Shown here piece after piece: positions 47,745 to 58,460 of a DNA stretch of 64,000 bases. Positions within the stretch are counted from its first letter, which is position 1. Every line of letters starts with the position of its first letter. A program made the translations under genes and the position numbers. Under the pieces are notes generated by a model, which made no database searches, was not told the DNA's origin, and was given only the letters and a program-made list of their open reading frames with translations. The DNA is from Trifolium pratense (Eukaryota > Streptophyta > Magnoliopsida > Fabales > Fabaceae), in NCBI RefSeq assembly GCF_020283565.1, contig NC_060060.1, positions 59,257,257 to 59,321,256 on the forward strand. Direction: 5' to 3'.

Positions 47745-48953
47745 GCAGCATGTTTATAGCCACAACCAATACTATGAACATCTAGAACCACTTTTGATTC
47801 CAGTGCCTTGGGAAGGAATGCATCCATCTCTGAAATAGATAAGTTTCCAACCCTATGCAGGCCACCACCAAGAATTCCATCATTGATACCTTCTCCCCAA
47901 ATAAAAACATCTCCTAAAGCATCAATATCTTCATGACAAGAACCCTGGCTGGATGAACTTACAGCACTGGATAAACTGATTCGAATTGCCTCAGATGCAG
48001 AATTTCGATTGCTCGAGTTATCCACAGACCCGGAGGAGGAAATAGAGGAATTGGTAATTGATTCGGCTTGACTGGAGCTCTTGCTAGGTGCAGTGTATGA
48101 AATTATTTCAGAGAAAGCCTTTACCCATTTATTTGGCGAAGAATTTTGAAAAGAAACTCTGTCAATATCTCCAGGATCCTGTTTTTAAAAAAATAAAGAG
48201 TGAAAATATAGTAACATTTCAATGTATAATAGTTTATGTGAGCTGTATGAAACAAAAGAAGATTAAGTTATTGTCACAGACAAATAGTGGAAATGATGGA
48301 GTGGATCTTCTGCTAGACTTTGGACTATCAGAACACAGACTTTCAGGTCTTGGTTCGAATCGCCACTTGCGATAGTTACCTCGGGTAACTAATGCTCTCA
48401 GACCGGCAAACCAGATCTCAGCTTCTTCTTTGTCCTTGCATATCTATACATAGATTAGTAGTGGAGTTAGATCATGAAGCTTAAAAGTTGCAAAATCTAC
48501 TATCTAACTCGTGCACAATTTAAAAACTGACAGACTTAGCTTTTTACCACAATGACCATGAGTGAACAAAAAATTAAGACAATATTCAATAAAGGACTGG
48601 TGGGTTTAATTGGCATAGCAACTATGCAGAAAGTGTACGCACCAAATCCAAGGACCTATCATTGTTGTATATTAGAGAAAATGACTGATACTCCTTTTCA
48701 GGTCGAGGATACCGCTGAAATGTTGCCTGGATGATTATAACAAATCAAAATAATGAGTACGGAGTAGTAAGCTAATGGGGAAAAATAGCACCAAGGATCA
48801 TTATACAATAAAGACAAATAGTATTAGCCTTAAAAACTGTGTCCGGGGTTCTTACAAACTTACAGTTCGCTGCCCAGGAATGATCTTTGAAACAACACTG
48901 AGCTTAATTTGTTTTTCTTCCTTGTCAGAGTACCATATGAGTAGCGACTCATC
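47745..48953 (-). pseudogene. Fragment of a PH-RCC1-FYVE (PRAF-type) gene
   Basis: Four exons on the - strand. 48953-48864: DESLLIWYSDKEEKQIKLSV, then IIPGQRT. 48726-48643: ATFQRYPRPEKEYQSFSLIY, then NNDRSLDL. 48443 to about 48290: ICKDKEEAEIWFAGLRALV, then RGNYRKWRFEPRPES. 48178 to 47745: a serine-rich linker, then LSSAVSSSSQGSCHEDIDAL, GDVFIWGEGINDGILGGG and GCGYKHAA. This is the second half of the PH domain through the first RCC1 blade of the plant family with PH, RCC1 repeats and FYVE domains (phosphoinositide binding, putative GEF). Most RCC1 repeats, FYVE and the N terminus are missing. Splice sites between these exons are mostly intact GT/AG and the frames are open. The fragment breaks off in mid-blade near 47745. 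Confidence 0.88.
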
Positions 48954-49239
48954 CTGAACACATGACCAAAAAGTATTGAATAGAACAGCACATAAACACA
49001 TTTAAGTGTTCCTAGCACAACTTAAATTTTACCACTCAAGAAATAAATATATAAGATCTTTACATTACCTATAAGTATAACATATAATACCAGACATATG
49101 GCACTAAAGAAAATGGCATATAATAGCGAAAGACAATTCGTGAGACTCACAGCGAATTACGTGGCTCACTTAAAACCCTTTGATACTCTTCTTTCTTTAC
49201 TCTTATTTCTCCCTCCTAAGCATTCTTCTTCCACAACTC

Positions 49240-49938
49240 CTTCCCACTTTCCATTGCATAGTAGAACACGGATCTTTTATGTACCCATGAATTTCCCTTC
49301 ACCGTCAAATTTGCTTTATTGCGAGCAGCAGCAGCAGCTTTTTTGCGAGCAGCAGCAGGAGGCTTTCGGTTGGGCATTGAGTGCAGACAATGAGACAACA
49401 CTATAAAAGTCTTGGGGAAAATACTAAGCTCTCCTTTCTTACTTTTCCCTGGACAATTGGACAAGGGAATAAATAACCGGCTTAAAATGTAAACAAAAAA
49501 ACATGGTTTAAGTACCGTCATTAGAGATTGAGCTAAGATCAAGCACATATATAACAAACTACAACTTAAGCAACTAAAACATAGTAACATCTCAAACCTG
49601 GAAATCCAGTGACACCAACAATGTCGCCTTGCTTCACATTAGAATGGAATTTGCCAAATTCAACCTCATCTAAGTCAGAGTTTCTGCATATCAGAGATAT
49701 ATAACTTGTTTTAGTTTCGAGGAATAAAAAGAAAAGGTAATGTAGGGACTACAAAAGAAGATAAAAATTGCGATTTTTAATAAAGCAACAGAAGCAACTT
49801 AATGCTACCGCTTAATTTGTATTTTCCCTATACTGGCAGTGAATGTTGCATCAGCCATAACCTGGACCTTGACGCCACCACTATGCAGGTCATAGAAGAC
49901 AAGCTTTTCACCTGAACGGCGCTTGCTCATTATTCGGC
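49240..49938 (-). pseudogene. Fragment of a lysyl-tRNA synthetase gene (anticodon-binding OB fold)
   Basis: Three exons on the - strand. 49938-49848: [20 protein letters not shown], then [11 protein letters not shown]. 49683-49598: [20 protein letters not shown], then IVGVTGFP. 49448 downwards: [20 protein letters not shown], then CLHSMPNRK, and a diverged tail with repeated Ala/Lys/Arg codons (GCAGCAGCAG on +). Together these match the OB-fold tRNA-binding domain of cytosolic class II LysRS. The catalytic domain and N terminus are absent. The first exon's donor is destroyed (AA in place of GT after MADA), so normal splicing is not possible there. It lies upstream of the PRAF fragment in the same orientation. 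Confidence 0.85.
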
Positions 49939-50245
49939 CTAACACGCAGAAAGACAATTAGCATCAACATATGCAGCAGCAATACAAGATACCACAAACA
50001 AAACAAAAATGTTAAATTAAAGAGGTATCGGACAACAAAAGATGACGACTCCCAAACAACAGCTTCCGCAGATCCAACAAAATAATTATCATTAGCAAAA
50101 CAATTAAGCTCTTACACTGTTTGTCTGACTTTTTCGAGCAGTAAAGGATCCAACTTTCGAAATCAACAAAATCTCTACATTTAAAGAAACAACAAAATCG
50201 TCATGATGCAATAAACCCCAATAATGAACAATTTAAGTTTTAAAA

Positions 50246-50833
50246 ATGGATGAAAATGTATGGAATTCTTGTTTGAAGAAGAAACTGAGGCAAAAAGGTA
50301 TAGATCCTGTAACTCATAAACCATTATCTGATATTGAGAATAATAATGGAGAAGAAAATTCAAATGCAAAGAGTCAAGAAAAAGCAGTAGAGTTATTATT
50401 ATCATTATCAGAAAGTTCAAAATCAGACGCAGCTTCTAATTATGAGCAAAGAAAATCACCAAAAGAATATGCATTAGAAATTGAAGGTTCTTGCAACAAA
50501 GATTTTTTCATTGACAGGTTCATTAGTACTACTCCTCATCATCATCACAATCACAATACAAATTCTCAAGATCTGATGGGAAATTTTCCAATTCAGATGA
50601 GTTATTCAAACACTGAAAATGATTGTTTACCAAATGATTCAAACAATCATAATCATAATTGGTTTAACCAAACTGGAAAAACATTTGATATGAATTCTAA
50701 TGAATTTCATTTCAATTCCAACACAACAACTATGTTTCTTCCAAATTCTTTTGATATTCATTCTGACAATGTTTCTACTGAGATGAGAACTTACCAAACC
50801 AAACCCGAATTTGTGAACCTTCAGAGCCCATGA
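50246..50833 (+). pseudogene. C-terminal exon fragment of an R2R3-MYB transcription factor
   Basis: An open frame of 195 codons starts abruptly at the end of the MYB R3 repeat: VWNSCLKKKLRQKGIDPVTH followed by KPLSDIE, the well-known junction in the MYB50/55/61/86-like group. After that comes a long Asn/Ser/His-rich tail ending FVNLQSP. The DNA-binding R2 and most of R3 are missing; the bases just before (TTTAAAAATGGATGAA) do not continue the NEIKN motif, so a breakpoint lies at about 50246-50255. The ATG there is probably accidental. It is opposite in orientation to the two neighbouring fragments and sits where an intron of the - strand chimera would be. Confidence 0.85.
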
Positions 50834-51300
50834 TAGAATTTCCTTCTCTGTAGAGATCCTGAAATCAGTTTGATAACCCAAAACAAAAAATTCAAAAAAA
50901 AAAATTAAATTGAAAAGTGATAAAGATGGAGCAATTCAGCGAATAAAGAAAATGGAAGAGAGATGAGATTAATTCAGTAACCTGAGTTTATTGACATCCA
51001 AATACCCAATTTCATCGACAATTTCAAAGAACAAAATTTGAGGAATTGAAATTTGGGGGTTGGGGTTGATGATTTTCGGCCCATCTGAGAGGAAGAAGAA
51101 GTTTTGCGTGAAAGAGGTTTTTGGGTGAGTTGAATTGGGTTTGATTTGGGGTTTTCCGGTGGCGGTGGCGGTGGCCGGGTGGCTGCCGGAATCAGAGAGA
51201 AAAGAGAGAAGAGAGTGAGAGAGCGCATGAGAGAGAAGAGAGAAGAGAGAAAAAGAATTTGATAAAAAAAATGACAGAGAGAAATATATACCTATCTGGG
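50834..51300 (-). other. Captured 5' leader/first-exon segment
   Basis: On the - strand a run of CTCTCT tracts (about 51185-51260), a CCGCCACCGCCACCGCCACC stretch and CTTCTTCTTCCTCTCAG resemble a plant core promoter and 5' leader. An open frame (MGRKSSTPTPKFQF...) follows up to a possible donor CTCAG/GTTACT near 50984. A further exon-like piece (TTTCAG/GATCTCTACAGAG, then ATGGGCTCTGAAGG, then /GTAAGT) overlaps the end of the MYB fragment. I do not recognise the source gene. Confidence 0.4.
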
Positions 51301-51610
51301 CCTCAATGCATGTGTTCCATTTGTTACCATTACTGAATGAATGGAAGCTTGTATGTGTCAGATCTCATTTGTCTAGATGAAATGTCAAACCCAGCCAATT
51401 GTTTGGATAAACCATCAAATAAACCAGCCATCATATCAGCCAATTGTTTTGGAATACTACTTTAGGAGAGTGGTCCACACAAGATATTTGGCAAATAATT
51501 AGTGGATGAATGTGATTTGCTAAGCTTATAGATGTCTATTGCTAATTGGTCAATCCATTAGGGTTTTGAATTAGGGTTTCCCAATCTATAATCTTTTATG
51601 TATATTATAG

Positions 51611-52493
51611 ATAAATTTAAGGATCTTGCTGACTAGTCCTTCCGTGACAGGATTACGTTTAAAGAAATTTTTTATTTAAAAAGTTAAACATCATAATTTG
51701 TGAAATTCTATGGTGCAGTTTTTTTTTGGACCGTTTTGGTGCGTTCCTTTTTTTTTTTTTAACAATAGAATTCAATTTAATTCTCACATCAGCACAGTTC
51801 CATGGTAAATTTGATAGAATTATGGATCTTTCTGACCGGTGTTTTCGGGCAGTATTACATTTAAAGAGATTTTTTATTTAAAAAGTTAAACATTATAACT
51901 TTTCATAAATTTTATATATTTTCATAAAATTCTATAAAAATTAAAGTGTGTCCCAAAAACACTTTTGAATTGTTAGTATTTTCTTAAATTTAATTCTTTC
52001 CTTGGAATCACTATTAATTAAGGATGTTAATTAATATCTGTTAATTGAGTTTGTGGATTTTTTTTTTTTTTTCCTCTCATGGTGTTGGAGATGGAAGGAA
52101 ACATTTTCCTAGAGACACTTTGGGACAAGAATGGGAGAAGCAAATACCCTCGGCTCCGCGGATTTCCCGGCCCCGACCGTACGTATTACTTAATTATCAT
52201 CCTTTTGTTGCATATTAGCCTTAATATTTAGCGTTATCATCATGGACAATTCTATAATTGCTTTGATTCGAGTTTTTTTCTATAATTATGTTATGAATGT
52301 TGAGGTTTTGTCCAGAAATATTTTTTTATGTTAACATTGTTCAACCAAGGATATTTTTTTTACGAGAGAGAAATCAAAAGAGAAAACTAGTTTATAACAA
52401 AAGCAACTCCCAAAGCATTAGCAAGAAGAAGGTTAGACAACTCTTTGTTTTGTTATTGAAGCAAGATGCTTTTTTGAAAAAAGAATGAAAGAA
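51611..52493 (+). repeat. 883-bp direct repeat, right copy
   Basis: Same sequence and length as 45626-46508. It diverges abruptly from the left copy after GAATGAAAGAA and before ATAAATTTAAGG. Near-identity over T-runs and AT-rich filler argues for a very recent duplication, gene conversion, or an assembly duplication. Confidence 0.93.
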
Positions 52494-53410
52494 AGATGCA
52501 ATGTGCCTTTTTTTTTTTTAAAAAAAAAAGAAGAAATATTGAAATACTATTGTTGGGTTTTTTTATCCAAAAAATTGTTATTTTTCGATGTTCATATTGG
52601 ATCTCCACAGATACCGTGAAAATGGACATGAAAAAATCTCTCCATCGTGGGTTTTAAAGGAAAATGTTTCTAGTTGACCATCCATGAAAACTCACATAAC
52701 ATTCAAATAGTCCAAGGTAAAGTTCATGTTGTGGCAACTATGAGTAAGTTAAAGTCTCACATTGCTTGGAAAAGTGGATGTTGAACAATTTATAAGTGAG
52801 AAAATCTATAAACTCAACGCTTTAAGGTTTTGGGTTAAAGTGTGGTGTCCAACTCACTTGTAAAATTGTTCTTAACCTCAATATGAATGATTCCTCTGCT
52901 GCTCTCTCGTGACCCAACTATTCATTCAACATCTCTCTATCCATCAAAAGCACTATTTATGTATGAAGTCGTTAATCTCTAAGAATACTGCATTTCATCA
53001 TGACATTGTATGGACCACTTATTAGTAATGTATGATACCCAAAGTGGTTCACCATTGGAGATGCTCTAAGTGGAATCGAAGCGATGATTTAACTCGTAAG
53101 CTCGTAGAGTTTACCTCATATTAAAATAAACATATATAATATATATTTTAACTTATTTAATTTTGAACGTAATCTGAAATTAATAATTTTATTTTTAATT
53201 TAGAAATTTAAGTGTTATGCACAATAATTAAAGAAAATATGATAATATTAATATAATATTAATTTTAAATTAAAATTAAACTTTAAATATTAGATAATTC
53301 ACACTTAATTGATTTTCTCTCATTCTCATTAGGCAAATATGACTATAGTCAGGCATTTCAATAACAAATATCACAACAACTATACGTCCATCAATATATC
53401 TTGTAAAGGC
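52494..53410. other. Intergenic with an LTR-like scrap
   Basis: Around 52740-52870 the sequence AAAGTCTCACATTGCTTGGA, then AATTTATAAGTGAG and TAAGGTTTTGGGTT resembles the promoter part of plant LTRs. No ends or coding part found. The rest is AT-rich. Confidence 0.4.
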
Positions 53411-53428
53411 TTATATATATATATATAT

Positions 53429-53823
53429 GAGTCAGGATCCGTTGACACCAACTAGTTTGACACCAAATGTTACACCTCTCAATAACGTTTTAACCGATAT
53501 AAATTTTATAAAATCCACCGTTGGATTGAAAGTTTACATCATATAGATCATTTGTGTAAAATTTCAGACAAATCCAAAATCATTTGATATGCTATTGAGA
53601 CACATAAAGATTAACGGCATTTAAAAAAATACAAAAACCGTTAATTTTGATGTATCTCAATAACATATCAAATGATTTTGGATTTATTTGAAATTTTACA
53701 CAAATGATCTATATGATGTAAACTTTCAATCCAACGGTGGATTTTATAAAATTTATATCGGTTAAAACGTTATTGAGAGGTGTAACATTTGGTGTCAAAC
53801 TAGTTGGTGTCAACGGATCCTGA

Positions 53824-53826
<3 letters not shown>
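53429..53826. mobile_element. 398-bp near-perfect foldback MITE in a (TA)n tract
   Basis: The left arm begins GAGTCAGGATCCGTTGACAC and the right arm ends GTGTCAACGGATCCTGACTC. Arms of about 190 bp pair almost throughout (for example CAACGTTTTAACCGATAT-type blocks and CCACCGTTGGATTGAAAG with CTTTCAATCCAACGGTGG), with a short loop around 53620-53635. Both ends abut TATATATA, so the target was a TA microsatellite and the duplication length (TA, or 8-9 bp) cannot be told. Confidence 0.85.

Positions 53827-53887
<61 letters not shown>
53827..53887. repeat. (TA)n microsatellite
   Basis: About 30 TA units right of the foldback; a shorter TA run (53412-53428) flanks its left side. Confidence 0.95.
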
Positions 53888-53889
<2 letters not shown>

Positions 53890-56020
53890 TGTAAAGAAAT
53901 AATATCTCTTATTATTTTTCCACATATTAAATATAACTCTTTGAATTCAAGCATATCATCTCAGATTGAATATGAGATTGAATATTATATAAAATTAAAA
54001 TACATAGTGATTGTATATTTTAACCCTATTGTTTTATTTTATTTTTAGGAAACTCTTATTATATATTATGTATCTTTTATTTATGTATCTATATTTTATC
54101 AAATTACTTATTACATTTATATGTCCACAAATCTTAGTTCAACTGTCAGCAATGTCAAAATTGCTAGGTCAGACGCCATTTTGTCTCTGTCTACAAAAAT
54201 ATTTATTGTATTTAAATAATTGCATACAATTTTGTAATATTATATTATTTTATCAAAATATAATTACTTATTTGTTTTGTTTGTCACTTATTTTCATCTA
54301 TTCTTTTTGTATTGTTTTATTTTTTTCCCTATTTTTCTCTCGTACTGAAAATTATCATCTGTCTAACTCTTAATATAATCCTTCCATTCCTTCATTCCCT
54401 TTTAAAAACAAAAATTCTCTTATTACGGTAATTGAATAATTGACGCACTTGGTCCATAAGACCGGATAATCAATTATTCAACCATGAATTTTTGTTTATA
54501 AAAAAGAACAACAGATAGAGTACACTATTATAAAAATAATCACAAGCGTACATAAATAATTGTTACTCCTTTAATAATAAAAATAATCACAATTCCGATT
54601 TTAATCAAAATAATTTTAGCTCATCAAATTTAATACGAATGCCATACTTTAAAAGGTAAAATCCATATAGTTTACAATTTAAAACAAGATTTTAACAGCC
54701 TTGCTCTTGAAGCTAGATTGGTTTAGATCAAAAAGAGAAATATTTGTTTGAGTTTATTTGCTTCTTGTGCGGATTATGTTATGCCTCTTTTATTAATTTA
54801 TTTGCATAAGAACCTTAGAAATTCATAATAAGTAATGAATGTGAAGAAATGGGTAATTGAAAAGGTAACGAAGAAAACAAAATATGAACGATCGTGTGTA
54901 TCGCGGAGTATCGAAGACGCGTCGACAGCGTATGGCACATATCGCCGTCGTATCATAATTTTTTATTTTATCAAAAAAATTAAATTTGGATACTCCTTCG
55001 ATACGTATTGACAATGTATCAGAGCATATTGATGTATCGATATGTGTCATGTACGATTCAAAAGTTGTTTTGATGTATCGGTGCTTTAGAGGTCGAAGTC
55101 AATATATTCGAATGTTTCTTAGCTACAATAGTTGATTATAACATAGAATAAGAAGGAAAATGATTTGACATCTTTTTCTTGGGAGGCATTGTGAGTTTGA
55201 AGAATGAGTGCACGTCATAAAGAAATTGTTGTAGAAAGGGTGCACGGAAAGTCACAATCACACAAGTAAATCTAAGGAATAAGCACAGTTTTACAATTCG
55301 TCACTTAGGTTTTGACATTGTTGTCTTCTTTTTTGGTACAATTGAGATCGATGTTTATATAAACCACTTGTAAACATTGAACATCTTTATCAAATTAAAA
55401 ACTCATCACAATTGCAATTTATCTTACTTCTTCCCTCTTTTATTTTTATAATTTTAGTGCTCAAACATCCATCGTCTCACTTAATACTCTTTGGAGTATG
55501 TAAACATCCCACAATTAAGGGATATAGGTTTTTTTTTAAGTATAATTAGTTAAAGAAAATAGAAAGAATGTTGATAATTGTTACTAATCAGTACACTTTG
55601 ATAATTTTTTGTATAATGACTTTGATAAACTTTCTAATTCGACAATATTATATGGCTTTTGAATTTTGTAGAACACTACGACATATATGCTAGATTTATT
55701 TACGGAAACTCATAGTTTAATGATTGACTTTTCCAATAAAGAAACGGTTAATTTTGTTAGTTGAAGACTGGAGGATAAAAAGTTGTTTCCTAGTTCGGAG
55801 GACACAAATTTTTGTTCCCTTGACCCCAATTTTTCTCGTCCAAATAACATAATACAATTGAAACTCTTAATTTTTTTAGCAGTTCCAACACACCCTTAAT
55901 GTGAGACATATTTCTAAAGTGAACGATGAATGTTGTTTTCAACCAGTGAAAAAAAAGGAGTGTATGCAAGCACTTCTCTCTTTTTAGGTGCATGTGACAT
56001 ACTGAATTTGAGATTTACTT
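53888..56020. other. Intergenic; degenerate SINE-like piece
   Basis: AT-rich. 54131-54180 (CAAATCTTAGTTCAACTGTC, then AGCAATGTCAAAATTGCTAGG) resembles an A-box segment of a tRNA-derived SINE. Around 54895-55090 a motif like GATGTATCG recurs. No gene recognised. Confidence 0.4.
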
Positions 56021-56039
56021 TTGTCACTCTACTGATTTT

Positions 56040-56365
56040 CAGGCGCTCCCTACGAAATTACCAAAATACAACTGTCCGCTACTTAAGTAGCGGAAATTTC
56101 ATGGTAGGAGGGTGTGTTTTTTTCCCAAAAATCTCATTTTTATAACAACTGCTACTTTAGTAGCGGATGTTATAAAATTGAGAAATTTTCATGTTAGGGG
56201 GTGTTTTTTTTTCTTAAATTTCATATTTTTATAACGTGTGCTACTTAAGTAGAGAACTAATCCGCTACTTAAGTAGAGAGCTGTTAAAAATATTGAATTT
56301 TCATGTAGGGTGTTTTTCCTCAAAGAATCTCATTTTACAATTTCCGCTACTTAAGTAGCAGAATG
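56040..56365. repeat. Array of CGCTACTTAAGTAGCG palindromes
   Basis: Perfect or near-perfect 18-bp palindromes at 56076-56093 (CCGCTACTTAAGTAGCGG), about 56149-56166, 56237-56255, 56262-56279 and 56344-56361. They are separated by a repeated spacer like CATGKTAGGRGGGTGTKTTTTTTYYCAAA...TCATTTTTATAAC. The same palindrome occurs once at 30617-30634. Confidence 0.8.
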
Positions 56366-57223
56366 GTAAAATGGAAAAGACGTAGGACGCGCGAATAATC
56401 GATAGGGTTGAAAAAAAAAGTAAATCTCACTGAATTCTATCCTTACATGTCCCGCGAATTGTAGTTTGGCCTAGTCCAGTTCAGAAACTTTTGATGGACT
56501 AAAAACATTGGGCCACTGTTGATATGGCTTAGTGAGCCCATTTATTGTGTGGGTTTCTTATGATAGTAGTAACCCAAAATAGTCCTAATTTTTTTGGGTT
56601 CAATTTTTTTTTTTCTTTTCCATTTCCGATTTTTTTATTTTTGTATTTAATTGTTTTCAGAACATTTTATTTTTTAAAATATTCAAAATTATGATTATTT
56701 ATATTAAAATGAAATATTTGGAGAACAACTCTGTTATGGAATTTTTAAAAATTGGTCGCCAGTTTATAAAAGCTGAAAAATTCGGAATAATGTTCACATA
56801 TTTGGAAGAAATAAAACATTGGTGTTAGTGGGTTAGAGATGTAAATGCATATCCACAATGGTGGATAGTATGGTATTTGTGTCTGGTACGTTGAATAAAT
56901 ATGATATTCATATTCGCTTTATATTCGTGGACACGAATACCATTAAATCTGCATCCGTATCCATTAACTAACGGGTAGTAAAAATATTCATTTATCTTAT
57001 ACGCAAATATCCATTAAATTATCGACTCCGTTCCCGTGGCGGATTTATCCGCAGATATCCGTCGATATGAGTATTAATTTTTGTTATCCCTACAGCGAAC
57101 ACTAAAATATTATCTTTTTATTTCAATTATCTCAAAATTATGAAAATTCCAAATTTTCAAAATGTAATAACAAAAATGAAATTGCGATTTTCTTTTGTTT
57201 GAGATTTTTAAAATATAATTTCC
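56366..57223. other. Intergenic, nothing recognised
   Basis: AT-rich; a loosely repetitive part at 56850-57070 (ATATCC, GGATAT, TATTCAT motifs) may be an old element. No gene. Confidence 0.35.
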
Positions 57224-58460
57224 TGTCATGAATATTGGACCGGACGAGTTACCTAAGGTCCAATTCGCCAAGACCCATTAAAACCCCGATCGGGCTCACC
57301 ATAATGAAGTAATAAACTTAGCAATTGGGCCGAGATCCAATACCCTATTTGCCCACGATCCCATGACCAAAACATGAAGGAATGGATGGGAAGATATTTT
57401 TATCCATGAACTCACTCACTCCATGACTAGAGATCATGGGATAATGGGGTCTCCAAAGCAAAAATCACCCCTATGAAGGCCTATAAATAGCACCCTATAT
57501 CCATGGGAAGAGGACACGTTCAAAAAACACATATACTAAGTGTGTGTTTGGCTTGGCGGTGACTAAAACTGAGTTTAATAGAATTGAGTTTGAAAGAATT
57601 GATTTTAGTTAGAAGTGAGTTTGTGTAAATTGATTTATGTTTGGATATGCTCATATAAAAATGATTCTTATAAATTAATGTTGTTTGGATACTTTAAATC
57701 AAAATTGATTTTGAAAATATAGTTACCAAATTATCCTTTTAATTCTCTTTAAAATATCCCCTCATTTTTAGATACAGTAAGTACAAGAAAGAGTAATTTA
57801 TTTTTTTTATGAAAGAAAGAATAATTTTATTGGATTATTTAATATTGCAAAAAAAAAAAAGGATAGTGTATAATATAAAAATAATTAATAATACTAATTT
57901 ATTTGTGCTAGATCTCTGTCATTGTGTAGAAACTTTCATCAAACAAATTGAGCACCGCACCAACTGAAAAAACAAGTTGTTCATATATCAGTTTTAAGGA
58001 AAAGAATAATTTCAAATCGGAAACCATACAATCTTTGTTCCCTTCTTCGACATATGTCCTCTTCAACAACAACCTTACCATGATAGACATAAAGGGTAAT
58101 AAGGGAAGAAGGTGTTGGAAAACAAAATGTAAAATTCAGAATCAATTTAGGCAAACGCAAAAGCTCCAAATTGGAGCTTCAGGTGAACGTGAGTTTGGGA
58201 CACAATCAATTTTCATTGTGTTGAAACCAAACATAAAATTTTAGGATAAAATCACATTTAACTTTTCAAACTCACGTTTGGGGCCTTGTAACTCCAAACC
58301 AAACAGGTACTAAGAACTATCACATTCAGCGTTAAGAGAACCATCTATCACTGAATATACCTCCTCTACCTTTTAGCATGAACAAATATTTATTGTGAAA
58401 ATAAGAAAATGTCAGGGGCGAAACTATGTATTTCGAGAAATATATGGGGAATAGTGTTAG
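57224..58460 (+). mobile_element. LTR fragment interrupted by a hAT-like element
   Basis: 57224-57540 begins TGTCATGAATATTGGACC and has a TATA box GGCCTATAAATAGCACCC (about 57478-57494), as in an LTR U3-R region. After the nested element the sequence resumes at 58308 (TACTAAGAACTATCACATTC). No coding part or second LTR is seen, so this is a solo or truncated LTR; its right end is uncertain. Confidence 0.5.
57541..58307. mobile_element. Non-autonomous hAT-like element (767 bp)
   Basis: Terminal inverted repeats TGTTTGGCTTGGCGGT (left, from 57544) and, on the opposite strand, TGTTTGGTTTGGAGTT (right) enclose non-coding DNA. The 7-bp direct repeat TACTAAG flanks it at 57534-57540 and 58308-58314. 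TSD length and ends suggest hAT, although hAT duplications are usually 8 bp. Confidence 0.65.

Larger units (their letters stand above)
46509..51610. other. Chimeric block of captured gene fragments between direct repeats
   Basis: 5.1 kb enclosed by the 883-bp repeats. Contents from left to right: non-coding DNA (46509-47600), a short exon-like end with CMCSECAKAYRDQDKQW on the - strand (about 47635-47690), PRAF-type exons (-), lysyl-tRNA synthetase exons (-), a MYB C-terminal exon (+), and a promoter/leader-like segment (-). Introns are kept, so capture was at DNA level. No transposase, helicase or terminal inverted repeat was found, so the agent is unknown. Confidence 0.7.

Noticed and set aside
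45626..51610. Helitron
   Set aside because: I could not find a TC start or a hairpin followed by CTRR at plausible ends, nor RepHel sequence; left open only as a mechanism.
46312..52488. Two identical 63-aa proteins
   Set aside because: They only reflect the 883-bp direct repeat; Lys-rich low-complexity frame without a recognisable domain.
45626..52493. LTR retrotransposon with 883-bp LTRs
   Set aside because: No TG...CA ends, no primer-binding site after the left copy, no polypurine tract before the right copy, and the interior holds host gene exons rather than gag-pol.
54011..54373. 120-aa hydrophobic protein
   Set aside because: Low-complexity translation of T-rich DNA; no start context, domain or neighbouring gene signals.
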